Source: an uncultured Cohaesibacter sp.
GTDB taxonomy: Bacteria > Pseudomonadota > Alphaproteobacteria > Rhizobiales > Cohaesibacteraceae
NCBI RefSeq assembly: GCF_963667045.1
Contig: NZ_OY762934.1
Location: 3,550,501 to 3,614,500, forward strand
Length of the DNA stretch: 64,000 bases
Direction: 5' to 3'
Notes under the pieces: generated by a model
Database searches by the model: none
Seen by the model: only the letters and a program-made list of their open reading frames with translations
What the model was told of the DNA's origin: nothing
Shown: positions 37,545-46,507 of the stretch, in pieces
How positions within the stretch are numbered: position 1 is the first letter of the stretch
Layout of the letters: each line of letters begins with the position of its first letter
Translations under genes and position numbers: made by a program

Positions 37545-37723
37545 GGGCCATTGCTCCTTTGCTGTCTGTCAGACGGAAAGTGTGTCCGTCGTCAAGGCAG
37601 GCGTCAATTGCAGCAATAGTAGTTGTGGCCGGGGAGCGCTGGAAGCGATGATATTTCAAACGGTCATGAGATTTGTTTATAGGCGAGGCGGGTGGCAAGC
37701 CCTCCGCCTCGGGGGGAATCGGT

Positions 37724-38668
37724 CTAGTCTGGCTGTCTGGCGGCGGCTGTCAGCAGCTGGTTGTTCATCTTCTTCTTGGTGCTCAGCGCCTCGCGCATCA
37801 CCCATGTGCGGAAGGTCTGCAAGTTGGGGCTGGCGCGCTTGGACTGCGGATAGACGAAATAATAGTCGCCGTTGGACGGGGTCAACTGGTCGTCAAGCTG
37901 GACCAGTTCGCCGCTTGCCAACTCTTCCTCGGCCAGAAGTCGCGGCAGCACGGCGATGCCCATCTTCGAGGCGGCGGCGCGGATGACCATGTGAAAATGC
38001 TCAAAGCGCGGCCCGACATGGGGATTGGGGTGGTGCAGGCCCTTCTGGCTGAACCAGTGCGACCAGAGCGACGGGCGGGAGGTGGCCTGCAACAGCGGAT
38101 GCCGCAACAGCAATTCCTGCAGCCCGACTTCCTTCAGCTCGCCCAGAAGACTGGGATGGGCCATGGGCACCACATATTCGGGCATCATCTCGTCTGTCAG
38201 GGCGTTCGGCCAGGCTCCTTCGCCGAAATGGAAGGCGGCATCGATGTCGAGACCGGCGAATTCGAATGGCTCGAGCTTGGTGACAATCTGGATGAGGATT
38301 TCGGGATGGGCCGTGGTGAACTTGGTCAGTCGCGGCACCAGCCAGCGGGCCCCAAGGGTTGGCAGGCAGGCAATGGTCAACTCGCCCCCCTGACCGCGAT
38401 AGGCCAGCAGCTCCAGCGTTGCCGTTTCGATATCCTGCAGCTTGGTGCGGATCTTGTGGGCATAGACGGCCCCGGCCTCTGTCAGAACGAGGCCGGTACC
38501 GGTGCGTTCGAACAGACGCAGGCCCAGCAGATCCTCCATCGAGCGCATCTGGCGAGAGATGGCACTCTGGGTGACACCCAGCTCACTGGCCGCCTTGGTG
38601 AAGCTGAGATGGCGGGCTGCTGCCTCAAAGGCGCGCAGAGCGGAAAGGGATGGAAGATAATTCAGCAT
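37724..38668 (-). CDS. LysR-family regulator, GcvA-like, probably of gcdH
   Basis: A 314-residue regulator. The N-terminal helix-turn-helix reads AFEAAARHLSFTKAASELGVTQSAISRQMRSME, and SLSALRAFEAAARHLS is the usual GcvA-type opening. The effector domain follows from about residue 95 (ELTIACLPTLGARWLVPRL). It is co-oriented with gcdH, 179 bases upstream of it. LysR proteins beside glutaryl-CoA dehydrogenase genes regulate them in Pseudomonas, which suggests the same role here. The effector, likely glutarate or glutaryl-CoA, is inference. Confidence 0.85.
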   Translation of the reverse strand: MLNYLPSLSALRAFEAAARHLSFTKAASELGVTQSAISRQMRSMEDLLGLRLFERTGTGLVLTEAGAVYAHKIRTKLQDIETATLELLAYRGQGGELTIACLPTLGARWLVPRLTKFTTAHPEILIQIVTKLEPFEFAGLDIDAAFHFGEGAWPNALTDEMMPEYVVPMAHPSLLGELKEVGLQELLLRHPLLQATSRPSLWSHWFSQKGLHHPNPHVGPRFEHFHMVIRAAASKMGIAVLPRLLAEEELASGELVQLDDQLTPSNGDYYFVYPQSKRASPNLQTFRTWVMREALSTKKKMNNQLLTAAARQPD

Positions 38669-38826
38669 GGTATGCGGTTTGATTATGGTGTGATTGCAGT
38701 TTTTGTTGTTTCAAAAAGAGCTTTCCACCATTCCAGCGGAAAATCAAAGGAAAAATAGACTTTAGTCGCTGGGTTGTTTTCGGATCCGGCTTTACTGGCA
38801 TGAAAAAATGTCATGGTGGATTTTTC

Positions 38827-38855
38827 TTGCTACAGATTTGGTAGCAATGTATGGT
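38827..38855 (+). promoter_or_regulatory. Candidate promoter of the tautomerase gene
   Basis: TTGCTA (38827-38832) and TATGGT (38850-38855) are separated by 17 bases and overlap the first of two GCTAC-N7-GTAGC palindromes, so a bound repressor would block polymerase. Confidence 0.45.
38829..38845. promoter_or_regulatory. Operator-like palindrome, copy 1
   Basis: GCTAC-AGATTTG-GTAGC: 5-base arms around seven bases. The same arms and spacing recur at 38862-38878, 33 bases further (about three helical turns). The tautomerase starts 70 bases downstream, and an HxlR regulator follows it. Confidence 0.75.
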
Positions 38856-38861
38856 ATGAAT

Positions 38862-38878
38862 GCTACAAAAAATGTAGC
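38862..38878. promoter_or_regulatory. Operator-like palindrome, copy 2
   Basis: GCTACA-AAAAA-TGTAGC: a 6-base-arm palindrome with the same outer GCTAC/GTAGC as copy 1. It lies downstream of the putative -10 element, in the expected 5' leader. Confidence 0.75.
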
Positions 38879-38915
38879 AAACAAGTGCAACCGCAATTTG
38901 ACAATGGAGCTTGTC

Positions 38916-39116
38916 ATGCCAGTCATCACCATGACGCTGGGTGCCGACCAGATCGACCAGAAGCAGAAGAATGAATTCATCAGCAGCGTGACCCAAAGCG
39001 CCGCCCGCATCACCAATATTCCCGAGCAATCCTTCATCGTGTTCATCGAGCAGCTTGACCCGGACAATGTCGGCGTTGGCGGGCTCTCGCTCACTGAAAA
39101 GCGCAAACGCGCCTAG
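38916..39116 (+). CDS. 4-oxalocrotonate tautomerase-family protein
   Basis: A 66-residue protein starting MPVITM, so after removal of Met the catalytic Pro would be N-terminal, as the family requires. SFIVFIEQLDPDNVGVGGLSLTEKRK is typical of the tautomerase C-terminus. GGAG lies seven bases before the ATG. A longer in-frame reading to 38808 would run through two operator-like palindromes and bury the catalytic Pro, so I rejected it. These small enzymes form oligomers and move protons between keto and enol forms; the substrate is unknown. It probably forms a unit with the HxlR regulator downstream. Confidence 0.85.
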   Translation: MPVITMTLGADQIDQKQKNEFISSVTQSAARITNIPEQSFIVFIEQLDPDNVGVGGLSLTEKRKRA

Positions 39117-39248
39117 GGCTGGCATCTGGGCAGGGTGTTGCCCGGGCTTGTGGCACCAGCCAACCTTGGACGTGGTGAGGAATGGGTTTTTCTTTTTGAC
39201 GCTTTGCTTTAGTGTTGGGCAACTGACAAGGCAAACAATGAGAGAACC

Positions 39249-39590
39249 ATGGTAATACCACGCCCCGGAAAGCCGGTTCGGGGCTCCCACAGTGGGGCCC
39301 CGGTCATGGCCGCATTCGATCTCCTCGGACGCCGCTGGGCCATGGGGATCATCTGGCACCTCAATGAGGGACCTGCGACCTTCAGGGCTTTGCAGGAACA
39401 GTGCGAAACCATCTCTCCCTCGATTCTCAACAGCCGCATCAAGGATCTCTTTGAGGCCGGTCTCATCGACAAGACGCCGCAGGGCTACGCTTTGACGGCG
39501 CTTGGCCACGACCTCTTTGTGCTGCTCAAACCGCTTGCCGACTGGTCCTGCCGCTGGGCCGAAACGCTTTCGGACGAGAGCGAGGCGTGA
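39249..39590 (+). CDS. HxlR-family transcriptional regulator
   Basis: A 113-residue winged-helix protein. The HxlR pattern is clear: PVMAAFDLLGRRWAMGIIWHLNEGPATFRALQEQCETISPSILNSRIKDLFEAGLI, and then a wing with TPQGYALTALGHDLF. No cysteine occupies the N-terminal position used for redox sensing in YodB/HypR-type members; its only cysteines are in the EQCET and WSCRW segments. It follows the tautomerase gene by 132 bases. The twin palindromes before the tautomerase are good candidates for its operators. Confidence 0.88.
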   Translation: MVIPRPGKPVRGSHSGAPVMAAFDLLGRRWAMGIIWHLNEGPATFRALQEQCETISPSILNSRIKDLFEAGLIDKTPQGYALTALGHDLFVLLKPLADWSCRWAETLSDESEA

Positions 39591-39791
39591 ATTTTTTTTG
39601 GGGGGCTAATGAAGAAAATCAGTTCTGATGCATGATAAATGTTGCATGGGTTCCTATATATCCTTCATTGGAAAGAGAATTGTGCGATTGTTACCTGCGG
39701 CCGGGATTGATGGCTGCAAGGAAAAGGGCTAGAAGTTTCCCTTAGACATGCGGTGCGCTTTCATGTGTGCCAACAGACAGGTGGTGAAATT

Positions 39792-40241
39792 ATGAGACTG
39801 ACCCAGCAGGCCAATTATTCTGTGCGCATTCTGATGTATTGCGCTGCAAAGAAAGACGAATTTGCCAAGGTCAGCGAAATCGCTCAGGTCTTCGGGATTT
39901 CGGAATATCACCTGTTCAAGATTCTGCCGATTCTGGTGTCCAACGGGTTTATCACCACGCACCGTGGCCGCAACGGCGGCCTGAAGCTGGCCAAAGAGCC
40001 GGCGGACATCACACTGGGCCAGATTATCCGTGCTGCCGAAGAGAATTTCCATCTGGCAGACTGCTTTGATGAAGGCAGCTATGATTGCCCCCTGTTGTCG
40101 ATGTGCGATTTCAATCAGGCGCTGAATGATGCGCTGGAATCCTTCCTCAAGGCGCTCGACAAATACACGCTGGCAGACCTGACTGCCAAGGAAGGGGACA
40201 TGCGCAGCCTGCTCAACATCGCCGAGATCCAGACTGCCTGA
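39792..40241 (+). CDS. rirA: Rrf2-family iron regulator RirA
   Basis: A 149-residue winged-helix protein. It matches rhizobial RirA along its length: MRLTQQANYSVRILMYCAA at the N-terminus, HRGRNGGLKLAKEPADITLGQII in the wing, and three cysteines C91, C99 and C105 in ADCFDEGSYDCPLLSMC that would bind a [4Fe-4S] cluster. RirA represses iron-uptake genes when iron is sufficient and loses its cluster in iron shortage. NsrR, a nitric oxide sensor with a similar cysteine pattern, is the main alternative, but the sequence around the cysteines fits RirA better. I chose the ATG at 39792; 13 upstream in-frame residues have no family match. Confidence 0.82.
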   Translation: MRLTQQANYSVRILMYCAAKKDEFAKVSEIAQVFGISEYHLFKILPILVSNGFITTHRGRNGGLKLAKEPADITLGQIIRAAEENFHLADCFDEGSYDCPLLSMCDFNQALNDALESFLKALDKYTLADLTAKEGDMRSLLNIAEIQTA

Positions 40242-40528
40242 CAGGCTTCTGCCGCTGCTGTCCGACGCCTCCCTCTTTGCCCGCCTCCTGATGTGGTTGA
40301 GATACCTAGCTGGAAAGGCGGGGCTTCAACGCCGGATTTGCGATGAACTGCACAGGTCTTTCCCAAAGATCTGCCGGTTTCGGAACTTCCGCACTTTTGG
40401 TGCAGCGTGGGGCATGCTACACAAGGAATAGCCACCGGTTCTCTCGAATCGAGGCTGGGCGGTGGTCAATTGAGCCCGGTGTTCGGTGGGAAAAGCTTTC
40501 ACCTGCGGGATGAGACGAGGTAACCGCT

Positions 40529-41038
40529 ATGATCGAACTGAGACCGCATGACCACGGCTTCTGCATCGAACGTGTTCTCAGTGATGCCAAAGCCATTTGT
40601 GCGGAAAAGGGAGTGCGTCTGACCGATCAGCGTCAGTCCGTGTTGCGGATTCTGGCGGCAAGCCACGTGCCGGCCAGCGCCTATGACATTCTCAATCAGC
40701 TTAACAAAGAGCGCAAGGAGAAGGGTGAGGCGATGCTGGCGCCGGTGTCTATCTACCGGGCGCTGGATTTTCTCCTGCAGCATGGCATCATCCATCGGAT
40801 CGAGAGCCGCAACGCCTATGTTGCCTGCAACGAAAGCCCCAATGGTCACCACAGTCACGATGAGGCAACAATTTTCCTGCTCTGCGACCAGTGTGGCCGG
40901 GCGGCGGAATTTCAGTCCAAAAGCCTTGGCGGGCTTATCGAGACCATCGCTGGTAAGGCCCGCTTCAGCCCCAATGCGCCGGTCATGGAAATCCGTGGCC
41001 TCTGTGAAGAATGCCAGAAATTGCAAAATGATGCCTGA
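40529..41038 (+). CDS. zur: Fur-family regulator, Zur-like
   Basis: A 169-residue protein. The DNA-binding part includes GVRLTDQRQSVLRILAAS and VSIYRALDFLLQHGIIHRIESRNAYVAC, which resembles Zur (zinc uptake regulator) more than Fur or Irr. Structural zinc is expected at C119xxC122 (LLCDQCGR) and C159xxC162 (GLCEECQ). A His-rich stretch (GHHSHDE) contributes the regulatory site. Zur represses zinc importers when zinc is plentiful. A Zur-box-like palindrome precedes znuC in this window, 14 kb away. It lies 287 bases after rirA on the same strand and is probably separately transcribed. Confidence 0.8.
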   Translation: MIELRPHDHGFCIERVLSDAKAICAEKGVRLTDQRQSVLRILAASHVPASAYDILNQLNKERKEKGEAMLAPVSIYRALDFLLQHGIIHRIESRNAYVACNESPNGHHSHDEATIFLLCDQCGRAAEFQSKSLGGLIETIAGKARFSPNAPVMEIRGLCEECQKLQNDA

Positions 41039-41260
41039 AGGCGATTAAAGGGATGTGCAGGGCTGCCGGCTGTCTCGTCGCTGCCTGATGCCTGTTCCGG
41101 TTGGTCTTTGCCGGGTTTGCAATGTGTGCCATCGCCATTCCTTGTCTTTGCCATCTTGCGCGTCATAATGCAATTTGCCATATAAAAGTCAGCTTATCTG
41201 TCCTGCCGGTACCAGAGGCCCCGTTGGCCCCGTCTGGCTTATCCGGAAAAGAGAGGATCC

Positions 41261-42526
41261 ATGTCGCTTCTGTCACCGATGTCTGTTCAAACGTCTCCGT
41301 TTCTGACCGCGCCACTGCCGCGCCGCATGACCCATGCGGTCAAGGTCGGGTCCGTCATCGTTGGTGGCGGGCAGCCGATCGTGGTGCAGTCCATGACCAA
41401 TACGGACACGGCCGATGTGGACAGCACAGTGGCCCAGGTGGCCGCGCTTCACCGGGCTGGCTCCGAGCTGGTGCGCATCACGGTGGACCGGGACGAGGCG
41501 GCAAAGGCTGTACCCCATATCAAGGAGCGCCTGTTGCGGCTTGGCATCGATGTGCCGCTGGTGGGAGACTTCCACTATATCGGCCACAAGCTGCTGAGCG
41601 AAAACCCGGACTGTGCCGAAGCGCTCGACAAATATCGGATCAATCCGGGCAATGTCGGCTTCAAGGACAAGCGCGACAAGCAGTTTTCGACCCTCATCGA
41701 GTTGGCCAATCACTATGACAAGCCGGTGCGGATCGGGGTCAACTGGGGCTCGCTGGATCAGGAGCTGTTAACCCGCCTGATGGATGAAAACTCGGTGAGC
41801 GAAACGCCGCTACCAGCCCAGCAGGTCATGCATGAGGCGATCATCCAGTCTGCCCTGCTGTCTGCCGAACGGGCCGAAGAGTTGGGCATGGGGGCTGACA
41901 AGATCATTCTCTCGGCCAAGGTTTCACAGGTACAGGATCTGATCGCCGTCAATACCGAGCTGTCGCGCCGTTCCGACTATGCCTTGCATTTGGGGCTGAC
42001 CGAGGCGGGCATGGGCACCAAGGGCATCGTGGCCTCGGCTGCGTCCATGGCGCTGGTGCTGCAGCAGGGCATTGGCGACACCATACGTGTCTCGCTGACG
42101 CCGGAGCCGGGCGGCGACCGCACCCGCGAGGTGCAGGTGGCGCAGGAGCTGCTGCAATGCATGGGCTTCCGGTCGTTCATTCCCATTGTCGCGGCCTGTC
42201 CGGGCTGTGGCCGGACCACGTCGACGGTGTTCCAGGAGCTGGCTCAGGCGATCCAGAATGACATTCGGGAAAACATGCCGGTCTGGCGCGAGAAATACCC
42301 CGGCGTCGAGGCGCTCAATGTTGCCGTGATGGGCTGTATCGTCAACGGGCCGGGCGAATCCAAACATGCCGATATCGGCATTTCCCTGCCCGGGACCGGA
42401 GAGTCGCCCTCTGCACCGGTGTTTGTGGATGGTGAAAAGGTCGCGACCCTGCGCGGTGCCAATATCGCCGAGGATTTCCACCAGATGGTGCTCGACTATA
42501 TCGAGAAGCGCTTCGGTCAGGCCTAG
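41261..42526 (+). CDS. ispG: 4-hydroxy-3-methylbut-2-enyl diphosphate synthase
   Basis: A 421-residue enzyme of the methylerythritol phosphate route to isoprenoids. It reductively opens the cyclic diphosphate to HMBPP using a [4Fe-4S] cluster. The cluster cysteines are C313 and C316 in [14 protein letters not shown] and C359 in [18 protein letters not shown], followed by the fourth ligand Glu366. The N-terminal TIM barrel includes [19 protein letters not shown] and [20 protein letters not shown] precedes the ATG. It faces the ispA gene tail-to-tail. Confidence 0.96.
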   Translation: MSLLSPMSVQTSPFLTAPLPRRMTHAVKVGSVIVGGGQPIVVQSMTNTDTADVDSTVAQVAALHRAGSELVRITVDRDEAAKAVPHIKERLLRLGIDVPLVGDFHYIGHKLLSENPDCAEALDKYRINPGNVGFKDKRDKQFSTLIELANHYDKPVRIGVNWGSLDQELLTRLMDENSVSETPLPAQQVMHEAIIQSALLSAERAEELGMGADKIILSAKVSQVQDLIAVNTELSRRSDYALHLGLTEAGMGTKGIVASAASMALVLQQGIGDTIRVSLTPEPGGDRTREVQVAQELLQCMGFRSFIPIVAACPGCGRTTSTVFQELAQAIQNDIRENMPVWREKYPGVEALNVAVMGCIVNGPGESKHADIGISLPGTGESPSAPVFVDGEKVATLRGANIAEDFHQMVLDYIEKRFGQA

Positions 42527-42604
42527 TGGCTGAGGTGCTGTCCTCCGTCTCAGACCCGATCTTCACACCAGTTTCAGCCTTGAGGCCTGCCCCGTCGCGT
42601 CAGG

Positions 42605-43531
42605 TCAGTTCTTGCGTTCGGCGATGAAGCGGGCGATTGCAGCCAGCGTCGCGGCACGGTCGCCAAACGGGGCGAGCAGGGATTCGGCTTCCTCGATGAG
42701 GACCTTCAGTTCGGCGCGGGTGGCCTCGATGCCATGCAGGCTGACGAGGGTGGCTTTCGCTGCCTTCTGGTCCTTGCCGGCGGTCTTGCCCAACTGGGCC
42801 GAGGTGGCCGTCACATCCAGAAGATCGTCGGCCAGCTGGAAGGCAAGGCCGATAATGGTGCCAAAGCGGGTGACTGCTGCGCGTTCCTTGGGGCTGGCCT
42901 CGGCCAGCATGGCACCCGCCTCGCAGGCGAAGCGCAACAGGGCCCCCGTTTTCATCTGCTCAAGCTGGCGGATTTCCCCCTCGGAGATGTTCCTGCCTTC
43001 AGACGCGATGTCGAGGCACTGGCCACCTGCCATGCCGCCGATGCCGGCATTCTGGGCGAGCCCCCGGACGAGTTCGGCGCGGACCTCTGCCTTGTAGTGG
43101 GTCTTCTCGTCGGCCATTATGTCGAAGGCGATGGTCAGCAGGCTGTCGCCAGCCAGAATGGCGGTCGCCTCGTCAAAGGCCACATGCACCGTCGGCTTGC
43201 CGCGGCGCAGGTCGTCATCATCCATGGCCGGAAGATCGTCATGGATCAGGCTGTAGCTGTGCACGCATTCCAGCGCACAGGCAGCCCGCAGCACGCCGGG
43301 GTGGTCATAGCCCAGCAATCTGGCCGTCTCGATCATCAGGAAGGGGCGGATGCGCTTGCCGCCGTTCAGCACGCCGTGACGCATGGCCGCAAGCAGCCGG
43401 GGCGGGCGATATTGCTCGGCACCTCTGGGGTCGTCGGACAGCAGCCGCTCCAGTTTCTGCGCCAGCTCTTCGGCGCAGGCCTTCAGACGTGTCTCGATCG
43501 TTTGCGGCTGTGCTGATGGTGACGACATCAT
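42605..43531 (-). CDS. ispA: Polyprenyl synthetase, farnesyl diphosphate synthase type
   Basis: A 308-residue prenyltransferase that joins isopentenyl diphosphate units to geranyl and farnesyl diphosphate. The first aspartate-rich motif is DDLPAMDDDDLRRGKPTVH (DDx4D form of short-chain bacterial enzymes), and the second is QLADDLLD. Other marks are GGKRIRPFL and CALECVHSYSLIHDD. The chain length produced cannot be fixed from sequence, but this subclass usually makes farnesyl diphosphate. In many alphaproteobacteria xseB precedes ispA and dxs follows; neither is seen here, and it lies convergent with ispG instead. Two adjacent Met codons offer possible starts. Confidence 0.93.
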   Translation of the reverse strand: MMSSPSAQPQTIETRLKACAEELAQKLERLLSDDPRGAEQYRPPRLLAAMRHGVLNGGKRIRPFLMIETARLLGYDHPGVLRAACALECVHSYSLIHDDLPAMDDDDLRRGKPTVHVAFDEATAILAGDSLLTIAFDIMADEKTHYKAEVRAELVRGLAQNAGIGGMAGGQCLDIASEGRNISEGEIRQLEQMKTGALLRFACEAGAMLAEASPKERAAVTRFGTIIGLAFQLADDLLDVTATSAQLGKTAGKDQKAAKATLVSLHGIEATRAELKVLIEEAESLLAPFGDRAATLAAIARFIAERKN

Positions 43532-43793
43532 GTCCTGACCTTCTTGACCCTGTTGACCGGCGTCGTCTCGGCGGCAGCGAGCCCTGGCGGCGGTTTGCTT
43601 GTGCTATTGAAGCGGTTTTACCCGCTATACCATGCGAAAACAATAGCGGCGCTGCGTCGAATTCCGTCGAGCCAACAGCAGCGCGGCATGGCGTGGCAGC
43701 CCGCTTGGAGAGCAGCCGGGGAAAGCATAGTCCCATATGGCGAAGGCTGAAGGCTGCGTTGGAATCTGTGCACAGTCAAAATGGGCCGGATAT
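43532..43793. other. Intergenic region upstream of ispA
   Basis: Together with the ahpD terminator this makes a gap of 329 bases. I find no xseB-like frame on the minus strand and nothing else recognisable. The ispA promoter should lie here. Confidence 0.5.
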
Positions 43794-43835
43794 GAAAAAG
43801 CCCCGACAACGGGCGCGGTTTTCCGTTGTCGGGGC
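43794..43835 (-). terminator. Intrinsic terminator of ahpD
   Basis: A 13-base perfect stem GCCCCGACAACGG/CCGTTGTCGGGGC with a ten-base loop is followed on the minus strand by TTTTTC, 26 bases after the ahpD stop. Confidence 0.9.
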
Positions 43836-43860
43836 GGCTTGTCTGAGTGCCGATTGAAGA

Positions 43861-44379
43861 TCAGGCGGCTTCCAGAGCAATGGCTGCAGACTGGATGATG
43901 GCGGCAAAGCGAATCGCAGTCTGGATCTGTTCGGAGGTCATGCCGCCCTGACGCAGCACGGCTTCGTGGGAGTCGATGCACATGCCGCAGCCGTTGATGG
44001 CGGAAACGGCGAGGCTCCAGAGCTCGAAGTCGATCTTGTCAACGCCCGGACGACCGATGAAATTCATGCGCAGTTTTGCCTGCAGGGAGGCATATTCCTT
44101 GTTGGAAGCCAGATGAACGAAGCGGTAGTAGACGTTGTTCATGCCCATCATGGTGGCCGCGCCCTTGGCAGCGGTCATGGCTTCAGCGGAGAGCTTGTCG
44201 GTAGCTTCCGCGATGAAGGCTCCCCGGATGACCGGGTTGCGGGTGGCAATGGCGCAGGCGACCATCAGGCCGTATTTCTGCTGTTCGGAGAGGCTTTCGT
44301 CACCGGCGATGTTGGACAGGTTCAGTTTCACGTCCTTGGCAAATTCTGGCATCTGGGATTTGAGGCTGTCGATGGTCAT
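43861..44379 (-). CDS. ahpD: Alkyl hydroperoxidase AhpD
   Basis: A 172-residue carboxymuconolactone decarboxylase-family protein. The catalytic set known from mycobacterial AhpD is complete: E119, C131, C134 and H138 in [21 protein letters not shown]. AhpD has weak peroxidase activity and mainly recycles AhpC. It lies downstream of ahpC on the same strand, with a hairpin between, and ends in a strong terminator. The group fits an OxyR-controlled peroxide-defence unit. Confidence 0.94.
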   Translation of the reverse strand: MTIDSLKSQMPEFAKDVKLNLSNIAGDESLSEQQKYGLMVACAIATRNPVIRGAFIAEATDKLSAEAMTAAKGAATMMGMNNVYYRFVHLASNKEYASLQAKLRMNFIGRPGVDKIDFELWSLAVSAINGCGMCIDSHEAVLRQGGMTSEQIQTAIRFAAIIQSAAIALEAA

Positions 44380-44526
44380 TGCAATTGTCTTTCTGACTGA
44401 AGGTCGCTGTGGTCAGTTATCGGATCAGACAGCATCGTTTCCGCGCCAGGTGCCATCATCCAATGGCCGTCGCTGGTGGCTGTCTGTGGGCTATGAAAGT
44501 GAGAGGGCCTGTCGGCTGGAATGGGA

Positions 44527-44548
44527 GGGAGGGCCCGAAGGCCCGCCC
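44527..44548 (-). terminator. Hairpin between ahpC and ahpD
   Basis: On the minus strand GGG-C-GGGCC pairs with GGCCC-T-CCC around a stable TTCG tetraloop, 18 bases after the ahpC stop. No T-run follows, so it more likely stabilises or partly attenuates the ahpC-ahpD message. Confidence 0.5.
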
Positions 44549-44566
44549 GGAAATGCGTCCGGCTTG

Positions 44567-45118
44567 TTAGCCGACCAGTGTTGCACCGCCGATTTCGCGG
44601 TTGCATGGGCACAGTTCGTCTGTCTGCAGCGCATCGAGAACACGCAGGGTGTCTTTCGGGTTGCGGCCAACGTTAAGGTTGGTTGCATAGACATGCTGGA
44701 TGGTGTTGTCCGGATCGACAACATAGGTGTAGCGGTAGGCTACGCCGTCCGGATGGCGGATGCCAAGGCCGTCGACCAGATCGCCACGGGTGTCGGCAAA
44801 GCTCCAGATCGGCAGCTTGTTGAGATCCGGATGATCGCGGCGCCATGCAAGCTTGACGAATTCGTTGTCGGTGGAACCGCCCATGACGACAGCGTCACGG
44901 TCTTCGAATTCTCCGTTCAGGCGAGCGAATTCAGCAATTTCGGTCGGGCAGACAAAAGTGAAGTCTTTCGGGTAGAAGAAGATCACCTTCCATTTGCCTT
45001 CGAAGCTCTTTTCGGTGAGGGTTTCAAATGCTTCCACGCCGTCTTCTACGATTTCGTTAAAGCCAGGTTTTACGCCGGTTACGGAAAATTCAGGAAGTTT
45101 ATCACCAATGCCAAGCAT
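44567..45118 (-). CDS. ahpC: Peroxiredoxin, AhpC type
   Basis: A 183-residue thioredoxin-fold peroxidase that reduces hydrogen peroxide and organic peroxides. The peroxidatic cysteine is C57 in FTFVCPTEIAEF, and two C-terminal cysteines (C170 and C172 in TDELCPCNREIGG) match the AhpC group that is recycled by AhpD. The ATG at 45118 follows GGAGAGA and gives the family N-terminus MLGIGDKLPEF; a longer frame to 45217 adds 33 residues with no match. It lies head-to-head with oxyR, as in many alphaproteobacteria and mycobacteria. Confidence 0.94.
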   Translation of the reverse strand: MLGIGDKLPEFSVTGVKPGFNEIVEDGVEAFETLTEKSFEGKWKVIFFYPKDFTFVCPTEIAEFARLNGEFEDRDAVVMGGSTDNEFVKLAWRRDHPDLNKLPIWSFADTRGDLVDGLGIRHPDGVAYRYTYVVDPDNTIQHVYATNLNVGRNPKDTLRVLDALQTDELCPCNREIGGATLVG

Positions 45119-45301
45119 GTTGTCTCTCCAATGTATGGACCTTGCAGAAGCATAATCCAGTTTAGAATGATTCAAATTTCGTAAGCCATTTGAACCATAT
45201 TTTGGATAGAGGTGCAAACACCAAATTTCGAATTTGCCAATCGATTTTTTCGATCATAGTATATAAACGTATGCAATTCACTCGAACTGGGGAGCCGCCC
45301 T

Positions 45302-46231
45302 GTGCGGCCTGTCACAATGACCATCCGGCCAACCCTGAGGCAACTGCAGTATCTGTGCGCGCTGGCTGAAAAGAAGTCCTTCCGCGAGGCGGCAAAGGCC
45401 TGCCTTGTTTCCCAATCCACGTTGAGTGCGGGGATCCGGCAACTGGAAGAGATTCTCCAGGTGACCGTTGTGGACAGGGAGAGCGACCGCTTTCGCCTGA
45501 CCGTGCTTGGGGGCGAAATTCTTGAACGGGCACAGGGGCTTCTCCGGGATACCGATGACCTGATGGCCGTTGCCCAGCGCCACAACAGTCCGCTGGCTGG
45601 CCGCTTGCGCCTCGGGGTGATTCCTTCGATCGGGCCCTTTCTTCTGCCCCGTGCCCTGCCGGGGCTGCGCAAGGATTTCCCCGACCTCAAACTCTATTTG
45701 CGCGAGGCCTTGTCCCGCCAGTTGCTGGAGGATGTGAGGGCTGGTCGGCTGGATGCCGCAGTGTTGGCGCTCCCTTATCCAATCGAGGATTTTTCCAGCC
45801 AGAGTCTCGGCTATGATGGCTTTCGCGTCGCTTTGCCGCAGGACCATCCGCTGGCAGCCCAAGAAACCGTCGCCTCAGCGGCGCTGCAGGATGAGGCGCT
45901 CATCCTGCTTGAGGATGGTCACTGCATTCGCGACCATATCCTCTCCTGTCTGGATCTGAGCAATGCGGCCCGGCGATCGCGGGAGAGCGGGGCCGAGCAT
46001 ATCGAGGCCACCAGCCTTATCACCATCGTGCAGATGGTCGCCAATGGTCTCGGGGTAACGCTGTTGCCCGAGATTGCTCTGCAGACCGGGCTTGTCGACG
46101 GGCTCGACATCGCCATCCGTCCTTTGGCGGAACAGCCCGCCGAGCGGGAGCTGGCCATCATCTGGCGCAAGAAGTCTGCCTTCGAGCCCAACATCCGCCT
46201 GCTGGCGGCCCATCTGGCTGGTTTCGTGTGA
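45302..46231 (+). CDS. oxyR: Hydrogen peroxide-responsive LysR regulator OxyR
   Basis: A 309-residue LysR protein. The helix-turn-helix reads SFREAAKACLVSQSTLSAGIRQLEEIL. The redox region is LLEDGHCIRDHILSC, with C208 and C216 where E. coli OxyR has C199 and C208. The two cysteines are separated by seven residues here, one fewer than in E. coli. OxyR activates antioxidant genes when these cysteines form a disulfide. I kept the GTG start at 45302 because GGGGAG lies seven bases upstream; an in-frame ATG at 45317 lacks a well-placed site. It is divergent from ahpC, 183 bases apart. Confidence 0.9.
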   Translation: MRPVTMTIRPTLRQLQYLCALAEKKSFREAAKACLVSQSTLSAGIRQLEEILQVTVVDRESDRFRLTVLGGEILERAQGLLRDTDDLMAVAQRHNSPLAGRLRLGVIPSIGPFLLPRALPGLRKDFPDLKLYLREALSRQLLEDVRAGRLDAAVLALPYPIEDFSSQSLGYDGFRVALPQDHPLAAQETVASAALQDEALILLEDGHCIRDHILSCLDLSNAARRSRESGAEHIEATSLITIVQMVANGLGVTLLPEIALQTGLVDGLDIAIRPLAEQPAERELAIIWRKKSAFEPNIRLLAAHLAGFV

Positions 46232-46507
46232 AAGGGGAGGGCGTTTTCACCAGCGTCTTAATTGTCGGTTGATCGTGGTTGGGGCGATTCTCGTGAAAAG
46301 GGGGTTGAATTTTCAACTGGTTGGGATAAGAAAAGTGGGAAGTGACGCAGTTTGATCGAAGAATCTCGTAAAAGCGGTCTTTTTTGAAAGATTGCTCTGG
46401 TCAAGTGCGTTCCGGTTCTGTATAAGGCCCCCAATCTCTTACAGTAGAGTTGTACCCGCGAACGGGGATTCCCCGATCTGCGGTTTATTGACGACGGAGT
46501 TTTGACC

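Noticed and set aside
38808-38915. N-terminal extension of the tautomerase
   Set aside because: It runs through two operator-like palindromes and would remove the catalytic Pro from the N-terminus.
39591-39791. Iron-responsive TGA-N9-TCA box before rirA
   Set aside because: I found only a six-base spaced TGA/TCA pair and direct GCATG repeats, which do not fit the consensus.
45119-45301. OxyR binding site of the ATAG-N7-CTAT type
   Set aside because: Only single ATAG/CTAT-like pieces are visible (ATAG near 45256) and the spacing does not fit.
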